From contig CBDDKW010000015.1 of NCBI GenBank assembly GCA_965230425.1, positions 1 through 64,000 of the forward strand: 64,000 nucleotides of DNA, in the 5' to 3' direction. Below the pieces are notes generated by a model. The model saw only the letters and a program-made list of their open reading frames with translations. It searched no databases and was not told the DNA's origin. Positions 18,115 through 27,716 of the stretch are shown here, piece after piece. Source of the DNA: CBDDKW01 sp965230425. GTDB taxonomy: Bacteria > Pseudomonadota > Gammaproteobacteria > UBA1113. Every line of letters begins with the position of its first letter. Position 1 is the first letter of the stretch. Position numbers and translations under genes: made by a program.

Positions 18115-18160
18115 GATACGTATTCAAATAATGATACGTATCTTATTTTAGATACGTATC
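18115..18160. promoter_or_regulatory. Three GATACGTATC palindromes at 18-bp spacing
   Basis: Sites start at 18115 (last base mismatched), 18133 and 18151. Each is a 10-bp palindrome, and the exact 18-bp step places them at similar helical phase. They lie between the divergent ATPase gene (start 17983) and dsbB (start 18439), so they could be an operator or iteron-like binding array. The rest of the 17984-18438 gap is AT-rich with nothing else clear. Confidence 0.6.
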
Positions 18161-18438
18161 ATTATTTTTTTCTGAGAAGTGACATATGAATGTTAACTAT
18201 TAATTGAGTGAGCAATATAAGAGATTTATCAATACAATCATATGGTTATAGCTAAGAAAACCATTTGTTGTTACTAGAAATGACAGCACTTATTTAAGTA
18301 AATAGCATAATTGATGACAGATTATATGAGTCTAAAGATGAGGACATATTTTTAGTGACGACATATCAATGACAATTTTTTTACAATTTTTATGGAGTTA
18401 TGTTAGGCTATCGGTACTAAAACTCACGGAATTCTGAA

Positions 18439-18936
18439 ATGAAATTTGAAGCCCCTTCAGTACGGCAATGCTATGTCATTGGTTTTATTTATGGTGCTGC
18501 TTTATTGTGTGCAGCAGCTTACTTGCAGTTAGTGAAAGGCTTTGCACCTTGTCCATTGTGCCAAGTGCAGCGAATATTTTTTGCCTTAGTGATTTTAATG
18601 TTTTTCTTTGCCAGTCTCATGCCACCCACGCCACGTAGTACAAAACTTTATGGTGGTTTTATTTTATTGTTTTGTATATTAGGTGCAATGGTAGCAATAC
18701 GACAACTATGGTTACAGGCAAATCCTCCAGTGGATCAATCCTGTGGTGTTGGTTTAAGTTATCTTTTATCAACCTTATCCCTGTCCGAATCAATCAAACT
18801 TATTCTAATGGGTACTGGTGATTGTGCCACAGTGCACTGGCGCTTCTTAGGGTTAAGTATACCTGCTTGGTCTTTAGTGAATTTTGTTTTGCTCGCTGTT
18901 TTAGGTGTGGCACAGATCCGAAGGGTGAAGCATTAA
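18439..18936 (+). CDS. dsbB: Disulfide bond formation protein B
   Basis: An inner-membrane protein that re-oxidises DsbA and passes electrons to quinone. Its 165 residues include four membrane helices, CPLC at residues 38-41 in the first periplasmic loop, and Cys 102 and Cys 129 in the second loop, the complete DsbB redox set. The gene is alone on its strand, and no dsbA is nearby. A dsbC/G-like gene occurs at 44.96 kb. Confidence 0.92.
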   Translation: MKFEAPSVRQCYVIGFIYGAALLCAAAYLQLVKGFAPCPLCQVQRIFFALVILMFFFASLMPPTPRSTKLYGGFILLFCILGAMVAIRQLWLQANPPVDQSCGVGLSYLLSTLSLSESIKLILMGTGDCATVHWRFLGLSIPAWSLVNFVLLAVLGVAQIRRVKH

Positions 18937-19039
18937 AAAAGAAACTAGCACGATAAGAATAATTTTTATAAGGTGAGTTTGTATAAGGTAACTTCGGCAA
19001 ATGCCGGGGTCTTCGCTGCGCTTATATGTCTGGCTTAAA

Positions 19040-19205
19040 ATAAAAAAGGGTGATTTGTTACAATCACCCTTTAGCTTGCCCTGGGCATCCTGCCCTTGTA
19101 TTGATTTCCTTTCGCGACATCCTTGTCGGCACCTTCCTTGGAACCAATCCGATATTCATCCCTGAATACATTCTCAGCATAGGGTAGCGGTGAATGATCT
19201 GCAAG
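19040..19205 (-). ncRNA. CsrA-sequestering small RNA of the RsmY/RsmZ/CsrB type
   Basis: Read on the minus strand, this 165-nt stretch has repeated GGA motifs presented in hairpin loops. They are TATTCA-GGGA-TGAATA (19153-19168), CGAC-AAGGAT-GTCG (19115-19128) and GGGC-AGGAT-GCCC (19083-19095), with further AAGGA motifs near 19108 and 19137. It ends in a strong hairpin with a T-rich tail. This is the hallmark of RNAs that bind CsrA/RsmA. No ORF fits. A GacA/LetA-like box lies about 160 bp upstream. The exact 5' end is uncertain: a TATACT at 19257-19252 could place the start near 19244. In Legionella such RNAs, under LetA/LetS, relieve CsrA repression in the transmissive phase. Confidence 0.8.
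19045..19072 (-). terminator. Rho-independent terminator of the small RNA
   Basis: A perfect 11-bp stem (AAAGGGTGATT at 19045-19055 with AATCACCCTTT at 19062-19072) has a 6-base loop. On the minus strand it is followed by a T-rich run, which fixes the transcription direction. Confidence 0.85.
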
Positions 19206-19362
19206 TTACTGAATTAATGGAAAAAATGTTTTTAGCTGTAAAATGAAAATAAGTATAAAATTTTTTCAATGTAAAAAAATATATATAATTCAATAGGTTA
19301 CATGGTTTTTTTTATCTGTCTCGGCTGTTTGTAATGCAAATTCTTGTCACTGCTGGCATAAA

Positions 19363-19380
19363 CTTGAGATATGTCTCACA
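19363..19380 (-). promoter_or_regulatory. GacA/LetA-type upstream activating box
   Basis: On the minus strand the 18 bases TGTGAG-N6-CTCAAG fit the GacA consensus TGTRAG-N6-CTYACA at 10 of 12 defined positions. They share the longer string TGTRAGACATMTCTCAA with a second site at 45856-45873. Its placement upstream of a CsrA-type small RNA is what a GacA/UvrY/LetA regulon predicts. Confidence 0.72.
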
Positions 19381-19440
19381 TATATTGCAGATAATGATTG
19401 TATGAAATTTTCAGCTTTTCAGCATTAGTTGCTCAAGGTT

Positions 19441-20211
19441 CTAACAGGCATTACTAATACGCACAAAGTCTGCTACAGATAATTGCTCAGGGCGCCAACG
19501 AGGATCGATATCTAGCTTGCTTAAGCCATCTGCATTGATATACGGCTTTAGACAGTTGCGTAAGGTTTTGCGTCGATGATTAAAGGCTTCTCTAACAATC
19601 TCGGCAAAAAGTTCTATATTTTCGGCAACAACTGGTAGTTGTTGATGTGGTATTAGGCGCACAATGGCTGACTCAACTTTAGGTTCAGGAGAAAAGGCTG
19701 TTGCTGGCACATGAAATACTTTTTCCACTCGACAATAATACTGCAACATCACGCTGAGGCGGCCATAGGCTGAAGTATTAGAGGATGCTGCCATACGATC
19801 AACAACCTCCTTTTGTAGCATAAAGTGCATATCTTGAATATTGTCGATGAAGGTAAGTAAATGAAATAATAATTGTGTAGAAATATTATAAGGTAGGTTG
19901 CCGATAATACGTAATTTATTGCCGTTGTTATCAAGGGTTTTAAAGTCAAAGTTTAGAGCATCACCTTGGTGTATGTTTAATATTCCTAAATCGCCATGAT
20001 AGGCTTGTAACTTAGGAATTAAATCACGATCTAACTCAATAACATCTAGCTTTCCGGTAATCGGTAAAATTTCTTGAGTAAGTGCACCTAACCCGGGACC
20101 AATCTCTACTACATCATCATCAGCCTGAAGATTAATACAGGCAATAATACGTTTGATCACCTGTAGATCAGTTAGAAAATTCTGTCCGAAACGTTTTCGT
20201 GCTTTATGCAT
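19441..20211 (-). CDS. rsmA: 16S rRNA dimethyladenosine transferase
   Basis: RsmA (KsgA) dimethylates two adjacent adenines in helix 45 of 16S rRNA. The 256 residues show RKRFGQNFL at the start, SAM motif EIGPGLGALT and catalytic NLPYNIST, at normal length. Its ATG overlaps the surA stop (ATGA). It is the last gene of lptD-surA-rsmA. The pdxA gene often found between surA and rsmA is absent. Confidence 0.95.
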   Translation of the reverse strand: MHKARKRFGQNFLTDLQVIKRIIACINLQADDDVVEIGPGLGALTQEILPITGKLDVIELDRDLIPKLQAYHGDLGILNIHQGDALNFDFKTLDNNGNKLRIIGNLPYNISTQLLFHLLTFIDNIQDMHFMLQKEVVDRMAASSNTSAYGRLSVMLQYYCRVEKVFHVPATAFSPEPKVESAIVRLIPHQQLPVVAENIELFAEIVREAFNHRRKTLRNCLKPYINADGLSKLDIDPRWRPEQLSVADFVRISNAC

Positions 20212-21503
20212 CAGTTCTGATTAGCTTTTTTTACATATGACATATCGCGCATTTGTTTAATAAAAGACTGTGCTTTTTCTTCATACTTACGCGTGTAAAT
20301 CATTTTACGGATTTTATCTTGTTGCACATCTTTCGTATTATCTACCTTACGACGACCTAATACTTGAATGATATGCCAACCAAATTGAGACTTAACTGGC
20401 TTACTGATTTGGTCCACTTTAAGGTTATTCATTGCTAATTCAAAGGGTGGTACGAGCATGCCTGGTGTTACCCAGCCTAGATCACCACCTTTAGTAGCAC
20501 TACCAGTATCTTGTGAATATTTTTCAGCGATTTTCTCAAATTCAGCACCATGAATAATTTGTTTACGGATATTATTTAATTCACGTTTAATTTCTTTATC
20601 ACTGGTCACAGCATTGGTTTTAATAAGAATATGTCGAGGATGAGTTTCAGTGACATAGTGATGAGCATTCACACCCTTTAAACCTGCTAGTTTAATGACA
20701 TGATAGCCATTTGCGGTGCGGATGGGGCCTGCTACATCACCTTCTTTCATGTGTTTAACTTTGCGTGCAAATATTGTAGGGATCTCTTCAATATGGCGCC
20801 AACCTAGGTCACCACCTTGTAGAGCTTGTTGTCCGTCAGAGTTTGCAATGGCTAACTTTTTAAAATTAGTACCTTTCTTTGCTTGAGATAGGACAGTCTT
20901 GGCTTTCGCTTGAGCCTTATGCAGGTCTTCAGATGAGGGGACTTCCGGTAGCGCAAGAAGTATGTCTTCAATATGATATTCAGTGACATTACGCGCTTCA
21001 TAAGCTTCAGAATTTAAAAAATTATCAACTTCTTGCTTAGATACAACGATTCTAGAGCCTACTTGTTGATCTAATAGGTGACGTACAGCGACTTGATCTT
21101 TGATGTAAGCGCGATATTGGGAATAGGTCATGCCATCGGCTGTAACTTTTTTACGCAATTCTGCTGTGGTCATATGATTTGTTTTTGCAATTCGTTTAAT
21201 CGCATTATTGACTTCGGCATCGTCTACCTCAATACCGGCGCGAGCAGCGGTTTGTAGCTCAATCTTTTGGTCAATCAAGTGTTCTAATACTTGATCAGAT
21301 AAGGTTTTTGCTGGTGGTAAAGGTGTATTTTCACGTTTAAGTCGTTGTTTAACAACATTAATTTCATGGTTGAGTTGTGATTGGGTAATCACATCATCAT
21401 TTACAAAGGCCACTATTTTATCTAATGATTGTGCTTTCACTGGATTGGCAAGACAGGTACCACTTAAGAGCAGTGTAACAACGAGTAGTGCTATTTTTTT
21501 CAT
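20211..21503 (-). CDS. surA: Periplasmic chaperone / peptidyl-prolyl isomerase
   Basis: SurA escorts unfolded outer-membrane proteins, including LptD, through the periplasm. The 430 residues include a signal peptide (about 1-24), the SurA N-terminal helical domain (about 25-165) and two parvulin domains (about 175-275 and 288-390) with GGDLGW repeats and F/GWHII strands. Length and order are normal. It lies 73 bp after lptD and overlaps rsmA, so it is probably one transcript. Confidence 0.95.
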   Translation of the reverse strand: MKKIALLVVTLLLSGTCLANPVKAQSLDKIVAFVNDDVITQSQLNHEINVVKQRLKRENTPLPPAKTLSDQVLEHLIDQKIELQTAARAGIEVDDAEVNNAIKRIAKTNHMTTAELRKKVTADGMTYSQYRAYIKDQVAVRHLLDQQVGSRIVVSKQEVDNFLNSEAYEARNVTEYHIEDILLALPEVPSSEDLHKAQAKAKTVLSQAKKGTNFKKLAIANSDGQQALQGGDLGWRHIEEIPTIFARKVKHMKEGDVAGPIRTANGYHVIKLAGLKGVNAHHYVTETHPRHILIKTNAVTSDKEIKRELNNIRKQIIHGAEFEKIAEKYSQDTGSATKGGDLGWVTPGMLVPPFELAMNNLKVDQISKPVKSQFGWHIIQVLGRRKVDNTKDVQQDKIRKMIYTRKYEEKAQSFIKQMRDMSYVKKANQN

Positions 21504-21576
21504 CGATTGACCTTTATTCTTACTTAACTTGAAGGTGTAGGATTATCGTACAAATTGACTATAGAGGGAAGAGCAA

Positions 21577-24264
21577 TTAGTACACATTTGTTAAATTATG
21601 TGTATTCACTACCCCAAAATTGTCAGTAAAGCCTGGGATACCATCTGTGAGCATACCGCTAGCGCTATTGAGTGCTGCATCGCCGAGACCTTTGAGGGCG
21701 AATTCTAAATAAATTTTATTATCAAATACTGGTTTGTTTTTCGAGTTAGCGTCATTTTCTAGATATTGGAATTCACGTCCTGCCACTAAACGAATAGCCC
21801 AGCAGCAACTATCGTATTGTACGCCAACAAAATAAGTTTGCGCATGCGTATGGCTTAAATTGTAGTTCCAACGCGCCATACCTTTCCAGCGTTCGGCGAT
21901 GGGCCAAGCAATGGAAAAATCTGTTTGGTTTAAGTCATTTTCCGAGCTATTGGGTGATTTACCCAAGAGTTGATCGCCCCCCTTTAAGAATACATAGCCT
22001 AAATTGAGGATGTGGTCTTCGTCAGGTTTATATTGGAAGAAGGTGTAAGCATTATTAGTTTCACCAAAATTGGGATCCCAGGCAATACTCGAATCCACAC
22101 TCCAATCTTGATCAAGATGATATTTGATTTCACCAACGATTGGTGAGCTAGGTGTGTCAGAAGGGACGCTATTTTCTAAGGTGACGAGATCTTCCGTAGA
22201 GTCTTTCACGTTAACGCGACGATGTTCAAAATAATAAATTTGACCGATACTAGCGCGCATCTTTTCGGCGCCAGTGTCTTCATTTAAAAAACGTGTGGTC
22301 AAAGCAGCAGAAATTTGATTCGCATCGCCAATGCGGTCAATACCACTGAAGCGATTGGTCCTAAATAATTGCTCAAAAGAAAAAGGTTGTACGTCTGTAT
22401 CAAAGAGAGGAATATCGTCTTGGTTACGATAAGGCACATATAAATAGAATAACCGGGGTTCTAAAGTTTGAATGTAATCAGTGCCGGCGAAATTAAAGTT
22501 GCGATCAAAGATTAAACCAGCATCGATATCAACAATCGGTAATACACGGGTAAAATTGCTGGCGAGACGTTGGCCGTCAGTACCACGCACTTGGTTTTGT
22601 AAATCATAGGTAGTAGTGGAAACTTGCACCCTGGGAATTAAAAAGCCAGCAGCCCAATAGTAAGGGAAACTCACGCCAGGTTGAATATTAATCCGTGAAC
22701 CAGTGACAGGTTCCATACTTTGGCCAGGATTTTTATCTTTATCAAAGTAGACGGCCTCATTTTGTAAATCAATATTAAAATGATCACCAACCAACGGGAA
22801 ATTACCATTTAATACTAATTGCGGTAGCATGCGGTATTGGTTATCAATAGGTGCTTGGTCCAATGGATGCAGTGTTTGATAGCCTTGTAAGTTAGTTTTA
22901 AAGTGCCAATGCTCACTGTTATAAAACATAGTGCCTTGGTTGATAATTTGATTATTAGTTATCTGTGATGGGTCATCACCCAGATCAGTAAAGTAGTAAT
23001 CGTCACTTACATGATTTAAATAGACGTAACTCGACCAATGTTCATTAAAATACGTATTATTCTGCCAGGATGCAAAATAGCGAGTATCATCTTCATTCTT
23101 CAGGCGGCTACGGCCAGGTGTGCCCGGCGGATTGGTATCTAGTAGATGGTCTTTGAAATCAGCAAACTCTGGATCATGAGGTACGATACTGCCGTGAAAA
23201 TTACCGTAGTTTTTTTCTGTTAAATAACGAAATTCGCCGCCTAGTTGTAAAATACGCTTAGTCATAAACTTAGGGGTGATGGTTGCATCATAATTCGGTG
23301 CGATATTCCAGTAGAATGGTGTGCTAACTTCATAGCCGGAATCAGTAGAGTGTCCCATGCTAGGAAATAGAAAGCCGGTTTGTCGACGCTTATCTAAAGG
23401 AAAATTAAAATAAGGGCTGTATAAAATAGGTTTATCTTCGAAATATAATTTAGCATTACGTGCAGTGCCTCGACCCGCATCACGGTCTAGTATCATTTTG
23501 TCTGCTTTGACCATCCAGGTGGTATGTTCTGTTGGTGGACATGTGGTATACGTACCATTAATAATATCAACAACACCAGAATCCCTGCGGATGACTTTTT
23601 CAGCAATACCCCATGCTGTGGTATCTTCTAATTTCACTTCCTTTGCTGGGATTGGAACAGGTGAACGTGGTTCGATGACATTACCGAATGTCATGCGATA
23701 AACCACATCGCTTAAAGAACCACTGCGATCATCCAGTTTAATATGTGCCTTATCAGCGATAACTAGTTTGCCGGGCTCACGCAAGACGACTTTGCCATAA
23801 GCATCGAGGGTACTTAACTGGCCAGTATCGGGGTCACGATTAATATATACACTGTCAGCTTCCACGCGTCGATCAGGTTGAGTTACAACGACATTACCTG
23901 ATAGCGCTGAAGGGCCTACTTGAGAGAGTTCAGTTTTATCGGCGGTTAAATGCACCGGTGCTTCATTGGGGGCATACTGCTTTTTTTGCTTATAAAATAA
24001 AACCGGCTCTAAATAATAACCACCGCAAAAATTATCCGCGCAGGGATCTGGTTTCCAACCAATTAAATCAGCAATTTCTTGGCGACTTAAATAATAAGGA
24101 TTACGTTTTAAATAGCCATTAGGATAAGTGCTGGATTGGTGTTTATGATGAATAAAATGTAAACCAGCAAATGCTGGTGTCACTGGTACAGTGATCAACA
24201 GGCTGCTTAGTATCAGCGTAGGAATCGTTTGTTTATTTTTCTTCACGTTGTTACTACACCGCAT
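21577..24264 (-). CDS. lptD: LPS-assembly outer-membrane protein LptD
   Basis: LptD is the beta-barrel that inserts lipopolysaccharide into the outer leaflet together with LptE. The protein has 895 residues. A basic and hydrophobic signal region (about 10-33) comes first, then a periplasmic OstA/jellyroll domain (about 100-260), then a long barrel rich in alternating aromatic strands. N-terminal Cys residues (DPCADNFCGG) and the adjacent pair in YDSCCW near the C-terminus match the inter-domain disulfides of LptD. First gene of the surA-rsmA operon, divergent from amgK. Confidence 0.93.
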   Translation of the reverse strand: MRCSNNVKKNKQTIPTLILSSLLITVPVTPAFAGLHFIHHKHQSSTYPNGYLKRNPYYLSRQEIADLIGWKPDPCADNFCGGYYLEPVLFYKQKKQYAPNEAPVHLTADKTELSQVGPSALSGNVVVTQPDRRVEADSVYINRDPDTGQLSTLDAYGKVVLREPGKLVIADKAHIKLDDRSGSLSDVVYRMTFGNVIEPRSPVPIPAKEVKLEDTTAWGIAEKVIRRDSGVVDIINGTYTTCPPTEHTTWMVKADKMILDRDAGRGTARNAKLYFEDKPILYSPYFNFPLDKRRQTGFLFPSMGHSTDSGYEVSTPFYWNIAPNYDATITPKFMTKRILQLGGEFRYLTEKNYGNFHGSIVPHDPEFADFKDHLLDTNPPGTPGRSRLKNEDDTRYFASWQNNTYFNEHWSSYVYLNHVSDDYYFTDLGDDPSQITNNQIINQGTMFYNSEHWHFKTNLQGYQTLHPLDQAPIDNQYRMLPQLVLNGNFPLVGDHFNIDLQNEAVYFDKDKNPGQSMEPVTGSRINIQPGVSFPYYWAAGFLIPRVQVSTTTYDLQNQVRGTDGQRLASNFTRVLPIVDIDAGLIFDRNFNFAGTDYIQTLEPRLFYLYVPYRNQDDIPLFDTDVQPFSFEQLFRTNRFSGIDRIGDANQISAALTTRFLNEDTGAEKMRASIGQIYYFEHRRVNVKDSTEDLVTLENSVPSDTPSSPIVGEIKYHLDQDWSVDSSIAWDPNFGETNNAYTFFQYKPDEDHILNLGYVFLKGGDQLLGKSPNSSENDLNQTDFSIAWPIAERWKGMARWNYNLSHTHAQTYFVGVQYDSCCWAIRLVAGREFQYLENDANSKNKPVFDNKIYLEFALKGLGDAALNSASGMLTDGIPGFTDNFGVVNTHNLTNVY

Positions 24265-24473
24265 CCAATCGGCGCAAAGTGTCTATCATTCCTTTATATA
24301 TGACGTAGGCCTAACTAGGGCTATGCTAGCCATATAAGTATAAAAAATAGTCACTGCATCTTATCTTTGACATTAAGGGTTCAGCTATTTAGACGCGATG
24401 TTACCTGATAATGGCTGCTTTTAAAATCATCTTGTTATAACATGTCACTTTGAAAATCGAATAAGTACAAATA

Positions 24474-25478
24474 ATGGACGAACGCGCACAAGAATTAGAA
24501 AAATGGTTATGTAATGATCTAAAATTGGCTCTTCGTCAGTTAACACCCTTGGCCGGCGACGCTAGTTTTCGCCGTTACTTTCGTGCTCACATGGATACAG
24601 ATTCCTACGTGGTGATGGATATACCACCTGCATTAGAAGATAGTCAATCTTTTATCAATGTCGCGCACAGTTTTGCTCAGTTAGGTGTCAAAGTCCCTAA
24701 CATTATTGCGGCCGATACTGATGCTGGATTTCTATTATTAGATGACTTTGGTGATCAATTATATTCCACACAATTGTCAGATGCGACAGCAGAGCGCTTA
24801 TATCATCAAGCGATTGATGCCTTACTTACAATACAAACCTATCAAGCTGATGAGCACTATGTGCTGCCTGCATTTGATAAAGCCTTCATGTTGATGGAGA
24901 TGGGATATTTTTCTGAGTGGTTTTTAGGGCATTACTTACAGTTAGACTTAAGCACAGCAGAGGTGCAGTTACTCAATACGAGTTATGAATTATTAAGCGA
25001 GACAATTCTGCAGCAACCTACAGTATGCGTGCATCGAGATTATCATTCACGTAATTTAATGCTACTCGCATCAGGTGAAGTGGGTGTTATTGACTTCCAA
25101 GATGCCGTGTGGGGGCCGATTACTTATGATCTGATTTCACTTTTCAAAGATTGTTATGTACGTTGGCCACGCCATAATATTGAAACATGGTTACATTATT
25201 ATTATGTCAAAGCTAGTGAACAAGGTATGTTAGCCAATTGTGATTGGCAACAATTCTTGACTTGGTTTGAATGGATGGGGATCCAACGGCATTTAAAAGT
25301 TGTTGGTATTTTTTCACGCTTGTATTTTCGTGATAACAAAGAAAATTATCTGCGCGATATTCCCCTAGGGCTAGATTATTTAACCCAAGCGCTGGCATCA
25401 ATACCTGAATTAGCTACGTTATCTAACTTTATTCAGCAACGTGTTTTACCCATTTATGAAAAAAAGGCGATACCATGA
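24474..25478 (+). CDS. amgK: N-acetylmuramate/N-acetylglucosamine anomeric kinase
   Basis: AmgK phosphorylates recycled MurNAc or GlcNAc at C1, the first step of the MurU salvage route back to UDP-MurNAc. The 334 residues have the aminoglycoside-phosphotransferase fold. AGDASFRRYFR is near the start, catalytic HRDYHSRN at 187-194 and the metal-binding IDFQD at 206-210. It overlaps murU by 4 bp and lies divergent from lptD, the arrangement known from Pseudomonas. Confidence 0.9.
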   Translation: MDERAQELEKWLCNDLKLALRQLTPLAGDASFRRYFRAHMDTDSYVVMDIPPALEDSQSFINVAHSFAQLGVKVPNIIAADTDAGFLLLDDFGDQLYSTQLSDATAERLYHQAIDALLTIQTYQADEHYVLPAFDKAFMLMEMGYFSEWFLGHYLQLDLSTAEVQLLNTSYELLSETILQQPTVCVHRDYHSRNLMLLASGEVGVIDFQDAVWGPITYDLISLFKDCYVRWPRHNIETWLHYYYVKASEQGMLANCDWQQFLTWFEWMGIQRHLKVVGIFSRLYFRDNKENYLRDIPLGLDYLTQALASIPELATLSNFIQQRVLPIYEKKAIP

Positions 25479-26125
25479 AAGCAATGATACTTGCTGCCGG
25501 AAAGGGCACACGTATGCAACCACTAACAAAGGCAATACCAAAACCATTAGTAGAGATCCATGGTAAACCTTTAATTGTCTATCATTTAGAGGCATTAGCA
25601 ACGGCAGATATTACTGACGTTATCATTAACGTATCAGAATATTCTAAGAAGATTATGCCAACCCTGGACGATGGTAGTGACTATGGCATTAATATACATT
25701 ACTCCATAGAAGAGACCTTACTAGATACTGGCGGCGGTATTGTTAATGCACTACCAATATTAGGTGATGCACCTTTTATTATTATTAATGGTGATGTTTG
25801 GACAGACTACCCCATGCAACAATTAAAACGCCAACCAGAAAAATTAGCGCATATTGTCATGGTAGATAATCCTGCTCACAGACCGCAAGGTGATTTTTAT
25901 TTACATGATAATCATGTGACAAGTACCGGCGAAAATAAACTGACCTATGCCGGCATTGGGATCTACACTCCTGAATTTTTCGCCGGCTGTGTAAAAGAAA
26001 AATTCTCGCTAGGACCACTATTGCATGAGCAAGTCGCAAAGCAGCAAGTCACTGGCGAGTATTATCAAGATATTTGGCAAGTCGTGGATTCACCTGCCCA
26101 AGTGCAAGAGTTGAATCAAGAGTGA
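25475..26125 (+). CDS. murU: N-acetylmuramate alpha-1-phosphate uridylyltransferase
   Basis: MurU joins UTP and MurNAc-1-phosphate to make UDP-MurNAc, bypassing de novo synthesis and fosfomycin inhibition. The 216 residues begin MKAMILAAGKGTRMQPLTK with the nucleotidyltransferase G-x-G-T-R-x-x-P-L-T signature, followed by PKPL and a metal-binding NGDVW. Length fits the short sugar-1-phosphate nucleotidyltransferases. Its start overlaps the amgK stop. Confidence 0.9.
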   Translation: MKAMILAAGKGTRMQPLTKAIPKPLVEIHGKPLIVYHLEALATADITDVIINVSEYSKKIMPTLDDGSDYGINIHYSIEETLLDTGGGIVNALPILGDAPFIIINGDVWTDYPMQQLKRQPEKLAHIVMVDNPAHRPQGDFYLHDNHVTSTGENKLTYAGIGIYTPEFFAGCVKEKFSLGPLLHEQVAKQQVTGEYYQDIWQVVDSPAQVQELNQE

Positions 26126-26178
26126 TGATGGGCACTATTGTATAGAAATAGTGCCGTCATTAAAACTAGAAAAAATAT

Positions 26179-26292
26179 TGTCATTCAGAGCCGTGGCTTT
26201 AGCCGCGGCGAAGAATCTCCCACCGGTTTGGCTACCTATAATAATACTTTGTTCACACTCGCTAAACCATGAGGAGATCTCTCGCTGTGCTC
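26179..26292 (+). repeat. Dispersed palindromic repeat, copy 1 (interrupted)
   Basis: A roughly 120-bp intergenic element starts TGTCATTC and ends, after the insertion sequence, with GAGATGACA at 27731-27739. It shares the blocks ATCTCCC-CCGGTTTGGCTAC and GAGATCTCTCGCTGTGCTC with copies at 27778, 35238, 35383 and 40757. Ends are inverted (TGTCAT / ATGACA). No coding potential. Confidence 0.7.
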
Positions 26293-26391
26293 AATGTAAT
26301 GGACTCTCACTTCACGTTCACAAGACGATATACTCGTCTTTACAAGAGCTTTATGGGAAAGCTCAAACCACTGAAATAAAAGGAGAGTCCA

Positions 26392-27429
26392 ATGGGCAAT
26401 ATTAACGTATTAGGTATCGATTTGGCAAAAAATCATTTTGAATTACATGGAGCCAGCCAATCCGGGAGTTGTGTGTTGAAAAAGTCCTTAAAAAGACATC
26501 AATTAATGAGTTATATCAAGGATTTATCCGCCGATGTCACCATTGCAATGGAGGCGTGTGGTGGGGCGAATTACTGGGCAAGGAGCTTTAGAGCCCTGGG
26601 ATATCAGGTAAAAGTGATTAGCCCCCAATACGTCAAAGGGTTTGTGGTAGGCAGTAAGAACGATGCCAATGATGCAAAAGCCATCGCCATGGCGGCTCAA
26701 CATGAGGGTATCCCCACAGTGCCCGTTAAAACCGAAGAGCAGCAAACGTTACAAACGTTGCATAGGATAAGAGAAAGCTATGTACAGCGGCGAACAGAGA
26801 TAGGCAATATGATACGCGGATTTCTTCTAGAATTTGGGGAAATTGTTCCTAAAGGTTTATCACGCTTGAAATCACGTTTATCCGAGTTATTAGAGGATAC
26901 AAACAATGGCTTACCCGATAGGTTACGTGGCTTATTGAATGATTTGTACGAAGAATTACCCACCTTAGATAAGAAGATAGCCGGTTATGAAAAGCAAATT
27001 AAGGCGATAGCAAAAGAGAATGAGGTCTGTCGACGCTTAATGCACTTACGTGGAGTAGGGCCTATTACTGCAGTCTTTGCTTACGCCACCTTGGGTAATG
27101 CCAGTGATTTCAGCAATGGGCGACACTGCGCTGCGTATTTAGGGTTAGTGCCGAAGGAACACTCCAGTGGGGGTATTCACAAGCTACAAGGGATTAGTAA
27201 ACGAGGTAATCGCACTTTACGTGGTCTACTTATTCATGGTGCTCGGTCTGTTGTCAAATATATTGATAATAAACACGATGAATTAAGTCGATGGCTCAAG
27301 CGGTTAAAGAACACCAGAGGAAAACACAAATGTTATGTCGCACTGGCTAATAAACTAGCAAGGCATATATGGGCTATTATCGTATTGGGCGATGAATTTA
27401 AGGCACCTCCCGCTATGGTAAAAGATTAG
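26392..27429 (+). CDS. IS110/IS1111-family DEDD transposase
   Basis: A 345-residue recombinase. The N-terminal RuvC-like DEDD domain shows GIDLAKN (Asp 10), MEACGGANYW (Glu 54) and NDANDA (Asp 91, Asp 94). The C-terminal Tnp20 domain has the helix-hairpin region LRGVGPITA and GLVPKEHSSGG with the catalytic Ser (258/259), then ISKRGNR-LR. All catalytic residues are present, so it is probably active. A good ribosome site (AAAGGAGAG) precedes the ATG. Confidence 0.93.
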   Translation: MGNINVLGIDLAKNHFELHGASQSGSCVLKKSLKRHQLMSYIKDLSADVTIAMEACGGANYWARSFRALGYQVKVISPQYVKGFVVGSKNDANDAKAIAMAAQHEGIPTVPVKTEEQQTLQTLHRIRESYVQRRTEIGNMIRGFLLEFGEIVPKGLSRLKSRLSELLEDTNNGLPDRLRGLLNDLYEELPTLDKKIAGYEKQIKAIAKENEVCRRLMHLRGVGPITAVFAYATLGNASDFSNGRHCAAYLGLVPKEHSSGGIHKLQGISKRGNRTLRGLLIHGARSVVKYIDNKHDELSRWLKRLKNTRGKHKCYVALANKLARHIWAIIVLGDEFKAPPAMVKD

Positions 27430-27716
27430 TACTAGAGTCCTGTAGGAAAATAGGTAGAGTTAAATAGGTCATTAAATATAGGAGGTATGCTTTCTCTTCT
27501 GACAAGTCAAGAAAATCTGAATAATGTGTAAAGGTTTAACCACTCTGTCAGTACCTGACCATTTCGAAGACCTTCGTGGTCGTCCGCTCGATGAGGTTGC
27601 AGAGTGCTTATGAATTACATTAGGGTACGAGCTTATTAGTGTTAATGGCTCACACAGTTACCGGATATACGAATGTCGACTTTATTCTTTGTTCAGTGTT
27701 TTACTTGCAAAATAGA
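27430..27716 (+). ncRNA. Candidate seek/bridge RNA region of the IS1111 element
   Basis: IS1111-group elements carry their guide RNA downstream of the transposase. This stretch has no ORF and contains foldable segments, such as GACCTTCGTGGTC near 27569-27581, followed by CCGCTCGATGAG. The latter shares GCTCGA with the reconstructed target junction. The exact RNA ends and guide loops are not determined. Confidence 0.5.

Noticed and set aside
26151..26405. 84-codon ORF before the transposase
   Set aside because: Reads across the repeat and the left end of the insertion sequence; no gene-like features.
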